Shown here: positions 44,211 to 52,526 of the stretch, piece after piece | Layout of the letters: every line of letters starts with the position of its first letter | Numbering within the stretch: position 1 is the first letter of the stretch | Assembly: GCF_900104335.1 (NCBI RefSeq) | Contig: NZ_FMXT01000003.1 | Coordinates: 1 to 64,000 of the forward strand | Reading direction: 5' to 3' | Length of the DNA: 64,000 nucleotides | Source: Pseudobutyrivibrio sp. YE44 | GTDB taxonomy: Bacteria > Bacillota > Clostridia > Lachnospirales > Lachnospiraceae | The notes under the pieces: model-generated | The model's database searches: none | What the model saw: only the letters and a program-made list of their open reading frames with translations | Told to the model about the DNA's origin: nothing | Position numbers and translations under genes: made by a program

Positions 44211-44240
44211 TGGGCACACGTTAAAGTGTGCCCGTTTTTA
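44211..44240 (+). terminator. terminator after pth
   Basis: GGGCACAC/GTGTGCCC stem with a GTTAAA loop, then GTTTTTA. It ends the glgC-glgD-spoVG-pth transcript. Confidence 0.88.
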
Positions 44241-44251
44241 TAACATAGTTA

Positions 44252-44280
44252 TTTACAATAACGGTTAAAAATTTTATACT
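44252..44280 (+). promoter_or_regulatory. promoter of the BTAD regulator/pilus-like operon
   Basis: TTTACA (44252-44257) and TATACT (44275-44280) with a 17-bp spacer, the best sigma-A promoter in this stretch. No terminator was found from here to the end of mfd, so one transcript could cover about 11.7 kb. Confidence 0.72.
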
Positions 44281-44335
44281 TTAAATCGTAACAAGTAGTT
44301 AGTTATTCAATAAATTGACGAAAAAGGGACGTGTA

Positions 44336-45583
44336 ATGGTAAATCAAACAATTATTATCAAAGCAAGAATGTTGGGTACTGTTGAAATCTCATATGAGGG
44401 CAAGCCATTCACTATTGAGAGAAACAACACAACAAAGGTTAATCAGCTTTTCCAGATGCTTCTGTACTATCCAAACGGGCTGGCTAGAGAGCAGGTTATG
44501 TACAATCTGTTCCACAATGAGGATATTGCAGATGAGTCTAACAGTTTGAGAGCGCTTGTTTTCAGACTTAGAAAAGCTCTTCCAAAGGTTGGACTACCTG
44601 ATGAAGACTACGTTCATGTTAAGCGTGGTACTTACAAAATCAGTCCAAATGTGACAGTTGATTGCGACGCAATCGAGTTTGAAAGCTTGGCGAAGCAAGC
44701 TTTGGGTGCAGAAGACATTAAGGAGCAGCAGAAGCTTTTAGAGCAGGCCTGTGAAATCTACGGAGGTGATTTCCTTCCTGGATTAAGCGGAATCGAGTGG
44801 GTGGTTTCCGTACAGGTTAAGCTTAAGAAACTTTATGACAGATGCGTAAAGCAACTACTAGAGCTTTACGTGCTTCAAGAAAAATTCGATAAACTTTACA
44901 AGGTTAGTCACAAAGCTGACACTCTTTACCCTTATGATAATTGGCAGACATATGAGATGCAGGCTCTTATTGAGCTTGGCAAGGCAAAGGAAGCTTTGAA
45001 GCTTTACGAGGATACTGAAGCTCTTATGTTCCAGGAGCTAGGTGTTTCTGTTTCATCTAGTATGACTGAGCAGCTTGATAAGCTTGGAGAGCAGGTTAAG
45101 AACAATACAGATGTTATCAGCGAGGTTAAGAAGAATCTTGATACATCAAAGGAAGATATTGAAGGTGCCTTCTATTGTACTTATCCAATCTTCGTAGAAA
45201 GCTACAGATACATTAAGAGGGTTATTCGTCGTTCAGGCCAGTCTGCATGGCTTATGCTTTGCACCATCACAGATGGTAAGGGCTTTGCTTTAAACGATTC
45301 TGATAGATTAAATACTCTTTCAGATGAGCTTTCAGAGGCAATTAGAACCTCAGCCCGTGGCGGAGATATGTACGCAAGATACAGCAACAACCAGTTTGTT
45401 GTACTTCTCCTTGATATTACTCAGGAGGATTGCGTATTAGTTCAGGCAAGAATTAACGAGAACTTAAGCAAGGAATCAAGAAAGCGCTATATCAAGTATC
45501 ACCTTGCGCCAGTAAATCTTGCTAGTGCTGGAACAGATAATGACACAGATGAGCTTCAGGATATCGTAAGAGGTGATGACTAA
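44336..45583 (+). CDS. SARP-like regulator: winged helix, BTAD and degenerate GGDEF-like domain
   Basis: 415-residue predicted regulator. An OmpR/SARP-type winged helix (about 8-100: LLYYPNGLAREQVMYNLFHNED...NSLRALVFRLRKALPK) is followed by a helical BTAD domain (about 115-250). The C-terminal part (about 270-395: GAFYCTYPIFVESYRYIKR...GDMYARYSNNQFVVLLLDIT) has the pattern of a GGDEF fold, with SNNQF in place of the GGDEF signature, so no cyclase activity is expected. ATG chosen after AAAGGG; the frame extends 21 bp upstream. It heads the operon with secretion-like genes, so it may regulate it. TAATG overlap couples it to the next gene. Confidence 0.82.
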   Translation: MVNQTIIIKARMLGTVEISYEGKPFTIERNNTTKVNQLFQMLLYYPNGLAREQVMYNLFHNEDIADESNSLRALVFRLRKALPKVGLPDEDYVHVKRGTYKISPNVTVDCDAIEFESLAKQALGAEDIKEQQKLLEQACEIYGGDFLPGLSGIEWVVSVQVKLKKLYDRCVKQLLELYVLQEKFDKLYKVSHKADTLYPYDNWQTYEMQALIELGKAKEALKLYEDTEALMFQELGVSVSSSMTEQLDKLGEQVKNNTDVISEVKKNLDTSKEDIEGAFYCTYPIFVESYRYIKRVIRRSGQSAWLMLCTITDGKGFALNDSDRLNTLSDELSEAIRTSARGGDMYARYSNNQFVVLLLDITQEDCVLVQARINENLSKESRKRYIKYHLAPVNLASAGTDNDTDELQDIVRGDD

Positions 45584-46005
45584 TGCCAGTTTCAAACAGA
45601 ATGAATAGAACTCCTAATTGCGTGGGAGTTTGCATTGATGAGACTAAGGATGGCTTCAAAGGTAGAGTTTACAATTGCTATAGCAAGGAGCCACAGGTGT
45701 TTAATGACGTTACTCAGTTGTTTTATATAGTTGATAACGTTATGGATGCCTTGAATTTCCCTGCCTTAAAGACAAAGTACAGAGACTTCAAAAAGACTGA
45801 AAGTGCTTTTGTCCCAGAGGAAATTGATATTGATAACAAGGTCCTTGATGCTGAGAATCTGATTCCAGCAGATGAAGAAAAGGGCTACGTTATCATGGTT
45901 ACAGGTCGCGATAATGCTACCTGGCAGGGAGTAATTTACAATAAAGAGAAAGATGTTGAAGAGAACTTCAACAGTGGGGTAGAGCTTATTCGATTGCTGA
46001 AATAA
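45583..46005 (+). CDS. uncharacterised 140-residue protein coupled to the BTAD regulator
   Basis: I do not recognise a named family. Predicted soluble, no signal peptide or membrane helix. Two beta-rich parts are seen: an N-terminal NCVGVCIDETKDGFKGRVYNCYSKEPQVFNDVTQLFYIVDNVMDAL and a C-terminal GYVIMVTGRDNATWQGVIYNKEKDVEENFNSGVELIRLL, which look like two copies of the same idea (G-x-V/I-YN followed by a helix ending in a hydrophobic run). The ATG overlaps the stop of the regulator gene, so its amount is tied to the regulator and it may act with it. Confidence 0.75.
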   Translation: MPVSNRMNRTPNCVGVCIDETKDGFKGRVYNCYSKEPQVFNDVTQLFYIVDNVMDALNFPALKTKYRDFKKTESAFVPEEIDIDNKVLDAENLIPADEEKGYVIMVTGRDNATWQGVIYNKEKDVEENFNSGVELIRLLK

Positions 46006-46027
46006 TAAGAGCAAGTGGAGGAAGCAA

Positions 46028-46999
46028 GTGGAGAGATTCAAATATTTGCTTTCACTGATTGTTCTGAGTATAAGCCTAGTGGCATGTGGAACCTTGGAGG
46101 GCGCAAGCCCTTCTTCTCCTACATCCAGTGATTCTTCTGCAACTTCTTCTGGGGGAACCCAGGCGAAGGGATCACAGGGGGCAAGGGATAGCACCATAAG
46201 GGTGCTGGAGCCAGTAGCCGGCGGTATTGATGTCTATGGAAACTCTGATGCGTCCATAGATGCCAGCAACGCTACGGATGGCTACGTTATGGTGAAATAT
46301 ACAGGTTCTGCAGCCAAGGTTAGAATGCTAATAGAGACACCCGCAGGGAATACATACAATTACCTTATGGCTTTGGATGGAAACTATGATGTTTATCCAT
46401 TGTCGGAAGGCAGCGGCACTTACAAAATCGGTGTCTATGAGAACCTACACGACGACCAGTATGCAGCAGCATTTACTCAGTCAGTGAATGTAACCCTGAA
46501 AGATGAATACAGTATGTTCCTTTATCCTAACGCATATGTGGATTTTAATGCATCCTCAAATGCGGTTAAAAAGGGGCAGGAGCTGGCAGCCAGCGCCAAT
46601 AGTGATTTGGAGGTGGTACAGAATGTTTACCACTATATCACAAAGAATGTGACCTATGACTATGACAAGGCGGCTACGGTGCAATCAGGATATATTCCAA
46701 AGGTGGATGATACTTTGGCCACCGGAACAGGAATATGCTTTGACTATGCATCCCTTATGGGAGCCATGCTAAGGTCCCAAGGGATTCCTACCAGACTTGA
46801 AATAGGATACGCAGGAACGGAGTATCATGCATGGATATCTGTGTACATCAAAGATCAGGGCTGGGTTGACAAGGTAATACAGTTTGACGGTAGCACATGG
46901 ACATTGATGGATCCGACCCTTGGATCCTATGCTAGCAGCAGCACAGTTAAGAAATATCTAGAAGACGACAGTTACTATCAATTAAAGTTTAAATACTAA
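46028..46999 (+). CDS. transglutaminase-like lipoprotein
   Basis: 323 residues, start GTG after GGAGG. A lipoprotein signal ends in LVAC at residue 20, predicting attachment to the outer face of the membrane. A Ser/Thr/Gly linker and a beta-rich domain (about 55-165) follow. The C-terminal transglutaminase core has GTGICFDYASLMGAMLRSQGIPTRLEIGY (catalytic Cys), EYHAWISVYI (His) and LMDPT (Asp), a complete Cys-His-Asp triad. Bacterial members of this fold may be peptidases or crosslinkers. It lies between the regulator genes and the pilus-like genes, suggesting an extracellular processing or crosslinking role. Confidence 0.88.
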   Translation: MERFKYLLSLIVLSISLVACGTLEGASPSSPTSSDSSATSSGGTQAKGSQGARDSTIRVLEPVAGGIDVYGNSDASIDASNATDGYVMVKYTGSAAKVRMLIETPAGNTYNYLMALDGNYDVYPLSEGSGTYKIGVYENLHDDQYAAAFTQSVNVTLKDEYSMFLYPNAYVDFNASSNAVKKGQELAASANSDLEVVQNVYHYITKNVTYDYDKAATVQSGYIPKVDDTLATGTGICFDYASLMGAMLRSQGIPTRLEIGYAGTEYHAWISVYIKDQGWVDKVIQFDGSTWTLMDPTLGSYASSSTVKKYLEDDSYYQLKFKY

Positions 47000-47013
47000 T
47001 TAGGGTGGGGACT

Positions 47014-48066
47014 ATGAGTGAGAAATCTAGAAAGAAATTAACTTCCGAGGAGCTATATGCATTCTCTGATGAAATGGGAATGATGATTTCCAGCGGTGTT
47101 TCAGCAATACAAGGCATTACCATGATGATTGATGAATCTGAAGGAGGCGAAGAAAAAGAGCTTCTTACAGAGATGGAAAAGGTAGTGGGAGAGACAGGTT
47201 CTCTTTCAAAAGCTATCGATGATTCTGGTGTATTTCCAGATTATTTCGTGGAAATGGCTAAGATGGGTGAGCAGACAGGTAAGATGGATGCAGTTCTTAC
47301 AAATCTTGCAGCTCATTATTCAAGAGAAATGGCAATTAGTAGTGCTATCAGAAGCGCGGTTACATACCCTCTTATGATGGTTGCTATGATGCTTGTTATT
47401 ATAATCGTATTAGTTACAGAAATTATGCCTGTTTTCGACAGGGTCTTTAGGCAGCTGGGCGGCACAATGGATGGTCTTTCAGCAGGCTTTCTTACAGTGG
47501 GTAAATTCATGAAGGCTAACGGAGTGATTTTACTGGTTATTCTTTTTGCACTGGTTTTATATCTCATTTTCTTAAACAAAAGTACATGGGGCAAGAATCA
47601 TAGAAATGCGGTTCTTTACAAGAGTCGTAGATTTAAGTCCATTCATTCGAAGATAGCAACAAGCCGATTCGCATCTGCTATGGCTATGACACTTTCAAGT
47701 GGTATGGATGTTATGCAGGCCTTGGACGTAAGTGGACGTATTGTTGAAGCTCCTGATTTTGAGGCAAAGGTTGAAAAGTGTAAGGATTCCTTTGCTGAGA
47801 CAATGGATGTTGGTAAAGCTTTCTCTCTTTCAGGAATATTCGGAGGTCTATACGGCAGGATGGCTATTTTAGGCGCGAAAACCGGTAATATGGAGAATGT
47901 GCTAGAGAAGGTGGCAACCACCTATCAGGAGGAGGCAGATGAGGAAATTAACGACCTTATCGCCGTTGTAGAGCCAACACTTGTAATTATCCTTTCAGTT
48001 ATTGTTGGTATCATTCTTTTATCAGTTATGTTGCCATTGTTAAATATTATGTCGGGGATGATTTAG
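47014..48066 (+). CDS. GspF/PilC-like inner-membrane platform protein
   Basis: 350 residues with two T2SSF domains. First unit about 8-135: YAFSDEMGMMISSGVSAIQGITMM...FVEMAKMGEQTGKMDAVL, then a membrane pair (YPLMMVAMMLVIIIVLVTEIMPVF and VILLVILFALVLYLIF). Second unit about 210-320: SRFASAMAMTLSSGMDVMQALDVS...MAILGAKTGNMENVLEKVA, then a C-terminal helix (PTLVIILSVIVGIILLSVMLPLLNIM). This is the platform of type IV pilus and type II secretion machines. ATG chosen after AGGGTGGGG. It is the first of the machine genes here. Confidence 0.92.
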   Translation: MSEKSRKKLTSEELYAFSDEMGMMISSGVSAIQGITMMIDESEGGEEKELLTEMEKVVGETGSLSKAIDDSGVFPDYFVEMAKMGEQTGKMDAVLTNLAAHYSREMAISSAIRSAVTYPLMMVAMMLVIIIVLVTEIMPVFDRVFRQLGGTMDGLSAGFLTVGKFMKANGVILLVILFALVLYLIFLNKSTWGKNHRNAVLYKSRRFKSIHSKIATSRFASAMAMTLSSGMDVMQALDVSGRIVEAPDFEAKVEKCKDSFAETMDVGKAFSLSGIFGGLYGRMAILGAKTGNMENVLEKVATTYQEEADEEINDLIAVVEPTLVIILSVIVGIILLSVMLPLLNIMSGMI

Positions 48067-48067
48067 T

Positions 48068-48418
48068 ATGTCTAAAACAAGATTTGGAAGCCTAGATGGC
48101 ATTCATCAAATCAAAAAAAAGAATGTGGCCAGCACTACCATCATTTCAGCAGGCCTATTTCTAATCATATTTGTGTTGTTCCTGTTTGCGGTATCAAAGG
48201 CTACACAGGGTTCAGTTTCTGAACAGAGCAAGAATCTGAAGGATGCCATAGATAGGGCTATTATTCAATGTTATGTCACCGAGGGAAGATATCCGGAAAG
48301 CTTTGAATATCTACAGAAGAACTACGGAATTATCTATGATGACGAGCTATTTAGAGTCGATTATGTAATTTTTGGTACAAATATGAAGCCGGATGTGACT
48401 ATTATCAGGTTGCAGTAG
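48068..48418 (+). CDS. small bitopic protein of the pilus-like cluster
   Basis: 116 residues, starting 1 nt after the GspF-like stop. A short cytosolic N terminus (GIHQIKKK) leads into one membrane helix (about 23-43) and an outside domain of about 70 residues: AIDRAIIQCYVTEGRYPESFEYLQKNYGIIYDDELFRVDYVIFGTNMKPDVTII. Shape and place resemble a pseudopilin, but no type IV prepilin cleavage motif (G-F-x-x-x-E) is present. The Y-P-x-S-x-x-Y-L motif resembles the folded part of minor pilins. Name uncertain. Confidence 0.8.
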   Translation: MSKTRFGSLDGIHQIKKKNVASTTIISAGLFLIIFVLFLFAVSKATQGSVSEQSKNLKDAIDRAIIQCYVTEGRYPESFEYLQKNYGIIYDDELFRVDYVIFGTNMKPDVTIIRLQ

Positions 48419-48429
48419 GGGATTTGAGT

Positions 48430-48912
48430 ATGAGCAAGGGGAAGGTTAGAAAACATAATATCGATGTCATGTTTCTAATGATATTGTTCTTGATATTCAC
48501 ATTTTCAGCTGTGAGTGTTCTTTTGATGGCTGTAAATTCCTACAAATCGGTGGTATATGCAAACGAAGAGAATGCAAACGCAAGAACCGCCATTGCTTAT
48601 ATCCGCGAAAAAGTAAGACAAAATGATAAAGCTGGAGCTGTCCAGGTGGATACCTTTGATGGAGTGGATGCCATAAAGCTTGCTTCTGAGGATGGAATTG
48701 TTGTCTATATTTATTGCTATGATGGGTATCTGATGGAGATGGAGACCAAGGAAGGGGCAGAAGTAACGGCTGATTTTGGTAATAAAATCATGGAAGTAAA
48801 GGATATGGCTATTAGTGGAAGTGAAAATCAACTAATCCACGTTACGGTTACAGATACCTCGGAAAAGACTAGTGATGTTAGTATTGCAGTGAAATCGGGA
48901 GGCGTCAGATGA
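48430..48912 (+). CDS. DUF4860-like bitopic protein
   Basis: 160 residues, ATG after TAGGGGA. One membrane helix (about 17-37, FLMILFLIFTFSAVSVLLMAVNSY) then an extracytoplasmic beta-rich domain: NARTAIAYIREKVRQND...GVDAIKLASEDGIVVYIYCYDGYLMEMETKEG. This resembles DUF4860 proteins found in such clusters of Clostridia and the fold of minor pseudopilins (GspJ/PilW-like). No canonical prepilin cleavage motif. The last four bases overlap the next start (ATGA). Confidence 0.78.
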   Translation: MSKGKVRKHNIDVMFLMILFLIFTFSAVSVLLMAVNSYKSVVYANEENANARTAIAYIREKVRQNDKAGAVQVDTFDGVDAIKLASEDGIVVYIYCYDGYLMEMETKEGAEVTADFGNKIMEVKDMAISGSENQLIHVTVTDTSEKTSDVSIAVKSGGVR

Positions 48913-49289
48913 AGAATAGGAATAATGGTTCTAGAATATTCATGACTGAGCTGATGTTTTCCATCCTGTTTTTTATTATCGTATCAGCCATTTGTGTACA
49001 GTGTTTTGCCACTGCATATGCAAAGAGTAAGGATGCAAAGGAGCTGACACAGGCGGTTAACATCGCTACAAACGCAGCTGAAGAGTACCTTGGAAGCGAT
49101 AGCTTTGGGGATTTTACAGATTATTATGATGACAACTGGAAGCCAGTGGATGATAAGGGAAGTTATAAGGCTACAGGGGTAATTACAGAGGCGAATGTGT
49201 CTGGCGGATGTCAGTCCTTGCAAGTGGTAGTGTCCAATGCGGAGGATGAGGAAATCTATTCCTTAAAGGTGGAAAAGGCTGTGAAATAG
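48909..49289 (+). CDS. type IV pilin-like bitopic protein
   Basis: 126 residues, start overlapping the previous stop. The N-terminal hydrophobic helix is IFMTELMFSILFFIIVSAICVQCFATAY. It has a Glu five residues into the helix, as in type IV pilins, but Arg rather than Gly at the expected cleavage point, so processing by a standard prepilin peptidase is doubtful. The rest (TQAVNIATNAAEEYLGSDSFGDFTDYYDDNW...) resembles the amphipathic helix and variable domain of minor pilins (PilV/GspI-like). Confidence 0.78.
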   Translation: MKNRNNGSRIFMTELMFSILFFIIVSAICVQCFATAYAKSKDAKELTQAVNIATNAAEEYLGSDSFGDFTDYYDDNWKPVDDKGSYKATGVITEANVSGGCQSLQVVVSNAEDEEIYSLKVEKAVK

Positions 49290-49318
49290 GAATCCTTTAG
49301 TGGATAAGGGAAAGGATT

Positions 49319-49690
49319 ATGGAAGAAAGAAAAAGGGAAACCCGTTCAATTGTAAATATTGGTACTTCGCTGATGGTAGTGATTCTGATAGGAATGGCCT
49401 TTGCTGTCATTGCAGCACTAACAATATCTTCAAGTCAGAACAACTACAACTTAAGCAAGAAGCTGGCTGATCATACTGCAGAGTATTACGATGCATCTAA
49501 TCAGGCCTATGAATCTATTGCAGAGAATAAGTGGAAAAATCAGGAATTATCAATAGATATAAATGACAATCAGGTTTTGCAGGTTAAGGTGGCAAATGGT
49601 GAGATTCAAAGCTGGCAGGTACAGAATGTCAGCGACTGGGAGGCAGACAGCACTCAGCCTGTAATTACCCTTGATGATATGGGATTTTAA
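49319..49690 (+). CDS. small bitopic pilin-like protein
   Basis: 123 residues. Short charged N terminus (MEERKRETRS), one membrane helix (about 15-37, NIGTSLMVVILIGMAFAVIAALTI), then SSSQNNYNLSKKLADHTAEYYDASNQAYESI, the kind of amphipathic helix seen after the membrane part of pilins, and a small C-terminal domain. No prepilin cleavage site. AAGGG lies 8 nt before the ATG. Gene order suggests a further pseudopilin-like component of the same machine. Confidence 0.78.
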   Translation: MEERKRETRSIVNIGTSLMVVILIGMAFAVIAALTISSSQNNYNLSKKLADHTAEYYDASNQAYESIAENKWKNQELSIDINDNQVLQVKVANGEIQSWQVQNVSDWEADSTQPVITLDDMGF

Positions 49691-49730
49691 ATAATACTGG
49701 AATAAAATACTTGCTTAAAAAGGAGGAAAT

Positions 49731-50837
49731 ATGGCCGTAGATATCGTAAGCTATTTAACAGATGCAGTTAAAAAGTATCGAGCATCAGATGTGTTTATTA
49801 TCACTGGTCGTGAAGTTTCTTTTAGAGTAAACGATTTGGTTATGACCAGGTCTGAGCTTGAGGCTGGTTGTGCCGTTAAATCTGAGCCAGACGATGGCCC
49901 AGTAATGCCAGCAACAGCCCAAGAATTGGTAAGGCAGATATATGAGCTTGCAAAAAGAGATATTGAGCCTTATGAAAAGAATGGTGATGATGATTTCTCC
50001 TTTGCGATTAAAGATGTATCTCGATTCAGAGTAAATGCCTTCAAGCAAAGAGGTACTTTTGCAGCAGTTGTAAGAGTTATTACCTTCTCATTGCCGGATT
50101 ACAAGCAGTTAAAGATTCCAGAGTCTGTTATTAATCTTGCAGGAGAATCAAAGGGCCTTGTGCTGGTTACAGGACCTGCTGGTAGTGGTAAGTCCACCAC
50201 TTTATCCTGCATAGTTGATAGAATTAATAAGAATTACAATAAACATATTATTACCTTGGAGGACCCTGTGGAGTATCTTCACAGACATAGTAAATCCATT
50301 GTTTCTCAGCGTGAGATTCATCTGGATACGGAAAACTATGTAACGGCTCTTCGTGCATCCCTACGACAAAGTCCTGATGTTATCCTTTTAGGAGAAATGC
50401 GTGATGCAGAAACAATTTCCGTTGCCATGACAGCAGCAGAAACAGGACATTTAATTCTTTCTACCTTGCATACCATTGGTGCGGCCAACACTATCGATAG
50501 AATTATTGATGTGTTCCCATCGGAGCAGCAGCATCAGATAGCCCTTCAGCTTTCTATGGTAATTAAGGCTGTTGTATCCCAGCAGCTGGTTCCTGCCTTT
50601 GATGGTAGATTGGTTCCTGCTTTTGAAGTTATGACCGTTACACCAGCCATTAGAAACATGATTAGAGAGAACAAAGTGCCTCAAATTGAGGGTGTAATTT
50701 ATTCAAGTGACACAGATGAAATGATTTCTATGGATTCAAGTCTTTACAAGTTGGTAAAGGATGGTACAATCACTAAGGAGACTGCGTTAGAATTTGCCGT
50801 TAACGCAGAAATGTTAGGAAGAAGATTAGGAGTGTAA
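49731..50837 (+). CDS. PilT-like secretion/retraction ATPase
   Basis: 368-residue hexameric ATPase of the PilT/GspE superfamily. N-terminal PAS-like domain, then Walker A GPAGSGKST (148-156), the Asp box TLEDPVEYLH, Walker B SPDVILLGEMRDAET, the His box ETGHLILSTLHT and AIRNMIREN, the PilT C-terminal signature. The N-terminal insert of about 30 residues (SELEAGCAVKSEPDDGPVMP) is unusual. An assembly ATPase (PilB/GspE) with its zinc motif is not in the window, so this enzyme may be the only motor or work with one elsewhere. GGAGG precedes the ATG. Confidence 0.92.
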   Translation: MAVDIVSYLTDAVKKYRASDVFIITGREVSFRVNDLVMTRSELEAGCAVKSEPDDGPVMPATAQELVRQIYELAKRDIEPYEKNGDDDFSFAIKDVSRFRVNAFKQRGTFAAVVRVITFSLPDYKQLKIPESVINLAGESKGLVLVTGPAGSGKSTTLSCIVDRINKNYNKHIITLEDPVEYLHRHSKSIVSQREIHLDTENYVTALRASLRQSPDVILLGEMRDAETISVAMTAAETGHLILSTLHTIGAANTIDRIIDVFPSEQQHQIALQLSMVIKAVVSQQLVPAFDGRLVPAFEVMTVTPAIRNMIRENKVPQIEGVIYSSDTDEMISMDSSLYKLVKDGTITKETALEFAVNAEMLGRRLGV

Positions 50838-50844
50838 TTGAAAA

Positions 50845-52494
50845 ATGGAACATTTTAAACCAATGCTGTTCACTTGCATGAAAAGCTACAGCAAGGAGCA
50901 GTTCGTAAAAGATGTAGTTTCTGGAATTATAGTGGCAATCATAGCATTGCCACTTTCTATTGCCTTGGCTTTGGCTTCAGGCGTAGGTCCTGAACCAGGT
51001 CTGTACACTGCAATTGTGGCTGGATTTTTGATTTCCTTCTTTGGAGGAAGCACTGTACAGATTGCTGGACCAACAGCAGCCTTTGCTACAATCGTAGCTG
51101 GTATTATCGCAACTGATGGTATGGATGGTCTTATCATCGCTACTATTATGGCTGGTATCATCCTTATCCTTCTTGGTGTGTTTAAGGCCGGTGCACTTAT
51201 TAAGTTCATCCCTTACACAATCACTACAGGATTTACAGCAGGTATCGCTGTTACAATTCTTATTGGTCAGTTCAAGGATTTCTTTGGTATGGATTTTCAC
51301 GGAGAAAAGCCAATCGAGACTATGGACAAGCTTAAGCTTTTCTTTATAAATCTTGATACGATCAACTGGCAGGCAGTTTTAGTGGGCGTTGTTTGTCTGG
51401 CAGTGCTTATTATCTGGCCAAAGTTCTTCTCTAAGATTCCAGCTTCAATCATTGCCGTATTTGTCGCTATCGGAATGGTTCAGTTGCTTCACTTAGATGT
51501 AAACACAATCGGAAAGCTTTATCCTGATTTAAAGAGCGGTTTACCAAGCATTTCCATCCCTCATTTTTCACTTGGGTTAATAAAGAAAGAGATGCCAAAT
51601 GCATTCACAATCGCAATTTTAGCAGCCATCGAGTCACTTCTTTCAGCGGTTGTTGCTGATGGTATGGTAAACAGCAAGCATAGAAGTAATCAGGAGCTTA
51701 TTGGACAGGGTATCGGAAATATCGGTTCAGTTCTTTTTGGTGGTATCCCTGCTACAGGCGCTATTGCTCGTACAGCTGCAAACATTAAGAACGGTGGACG
51801 TACACCTATCGCTGGTATGGTTCACTCAGTAACATTGCTTATTATCCTTGTTGTGCTTATGCCTTATGCAAAGTTCATTCCAATGCCATGTATCGCTGCA
51901 ATCCTTTTCCAGGTTGCTTACAATATGTGTCAGTGGAGACCATTTGTTAGACTTGTAAAGTATGCACCAAAATCAGATATTATCGTTCTTGTACTTACTT
52001 TCGTTCTTACAGTTGTATTCGACCTTGTTGTAGCTATTGAGTGGGGTATGATTGTTGCTTGTGTCCTCTTCATTAAGAGAATGAGCGAGGAGACTCATGT
52101 TAGTGGTTGGACATACCAGAGTGATGAAGAAGAGTTCGTAGATGATCTTCGTCCTGTAAAGAAGGAAATCCGAGTATTTGAGATTACAGGACCTCTTTTC
52201 TTTGGTGTATCTGATATGCTTGCAGAGAGTATTAATGTAAAGGATTACACAAAGGTACTTGTAATGAGAATGCGTTCAGTACCTGCAATCGATGTTACTG
52301 CTCTTCGTGCACTTCGTGATTTGGTTCAGCGTGCAGAGAAGAAGGGGGTAACAGTTGTGTTCTCTCATGTTAATGAGCAGCCTCGTCGTATGATGGAAAA
52401 GGCAGATTTTATTAAGCTTGTTGGGGAAGAAAACTTCCAACCTAACATTGATGCCGCATTAGATAGAGCGGAAGAAATCCTTTGGTTAAAGTAA
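50845..52494 (+). CDS. SulP-family anion transporter with STAS domain
   Basis: 549 residues: about 12-14 membrane segments (about 20-430) and a cytosolic STAS domain (about 440-545: EIRVFEITGPLFFGVSDML...VLVMRMRSVPAIDVTALRAL). Seen are the family N terminus FVKDVVSGIIVAIIALPLSIALALASGVGPEPGLYTAIVAGFLISFFGGSTVQIAGPTAAF and AIESLLSAVVADGM. Family members carry sulfate, bicarbonate or dicarboxylates; the substrate is not clear. It starts 7 nt after the PilT-like gene, so it is likely co-transcribed although functionally unrelated. Confidence 0.93.
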   Translation: MEHFKPMLFTCMKSYSKEQFVKDVVSGIIVAIIALPLSIALALASGVGPEPGLYTAIVAGFLISFFGGSTVQIAGPTAAFATIVAGIIATDGMDGLIIATIMAGIILILLGVFKAGALIKFIPYTITTGFTAGIAVTILIGQFKDFFGMDFHGEKPIETMDKLKLFFINLDTINWQAVLVGVVCLAVLIIWPKFFSKIPASIIAVFVAIGMVQLLHLDVNTIGKLYPDLKSGLPSISIPHFSLGLIKKEMPNAFTIAILAAIESLLSAVVADGMVNSKHRSNQELIGQGIGNIGSVLFGGIPATGAIARTAANIKNGGRTPIAGMVHSVTLLIILVVLMPYAKFIPMPCIAAILFQVAYNMCQWRPFVRLVKYAPKSDIIVLVLTFVLTVVFDLVVAIEWGMIVACVLFIKRMSEETHVSGWTYQSDEEEFVDDLRPVKKEIRVFEITGPLFFGVSDMLAESINVKDYTKVLVMRMRSVPAIDVTALRALRDLVQRAEKKGVTVVFSHVNEQPRRMMEKADFIKLVGEENFQPNIDAALDRAEEILWLK

Positions 52495-52526
52495 TTTACT
52501 AGTTTATTAAATGCAGGATTAATTAT

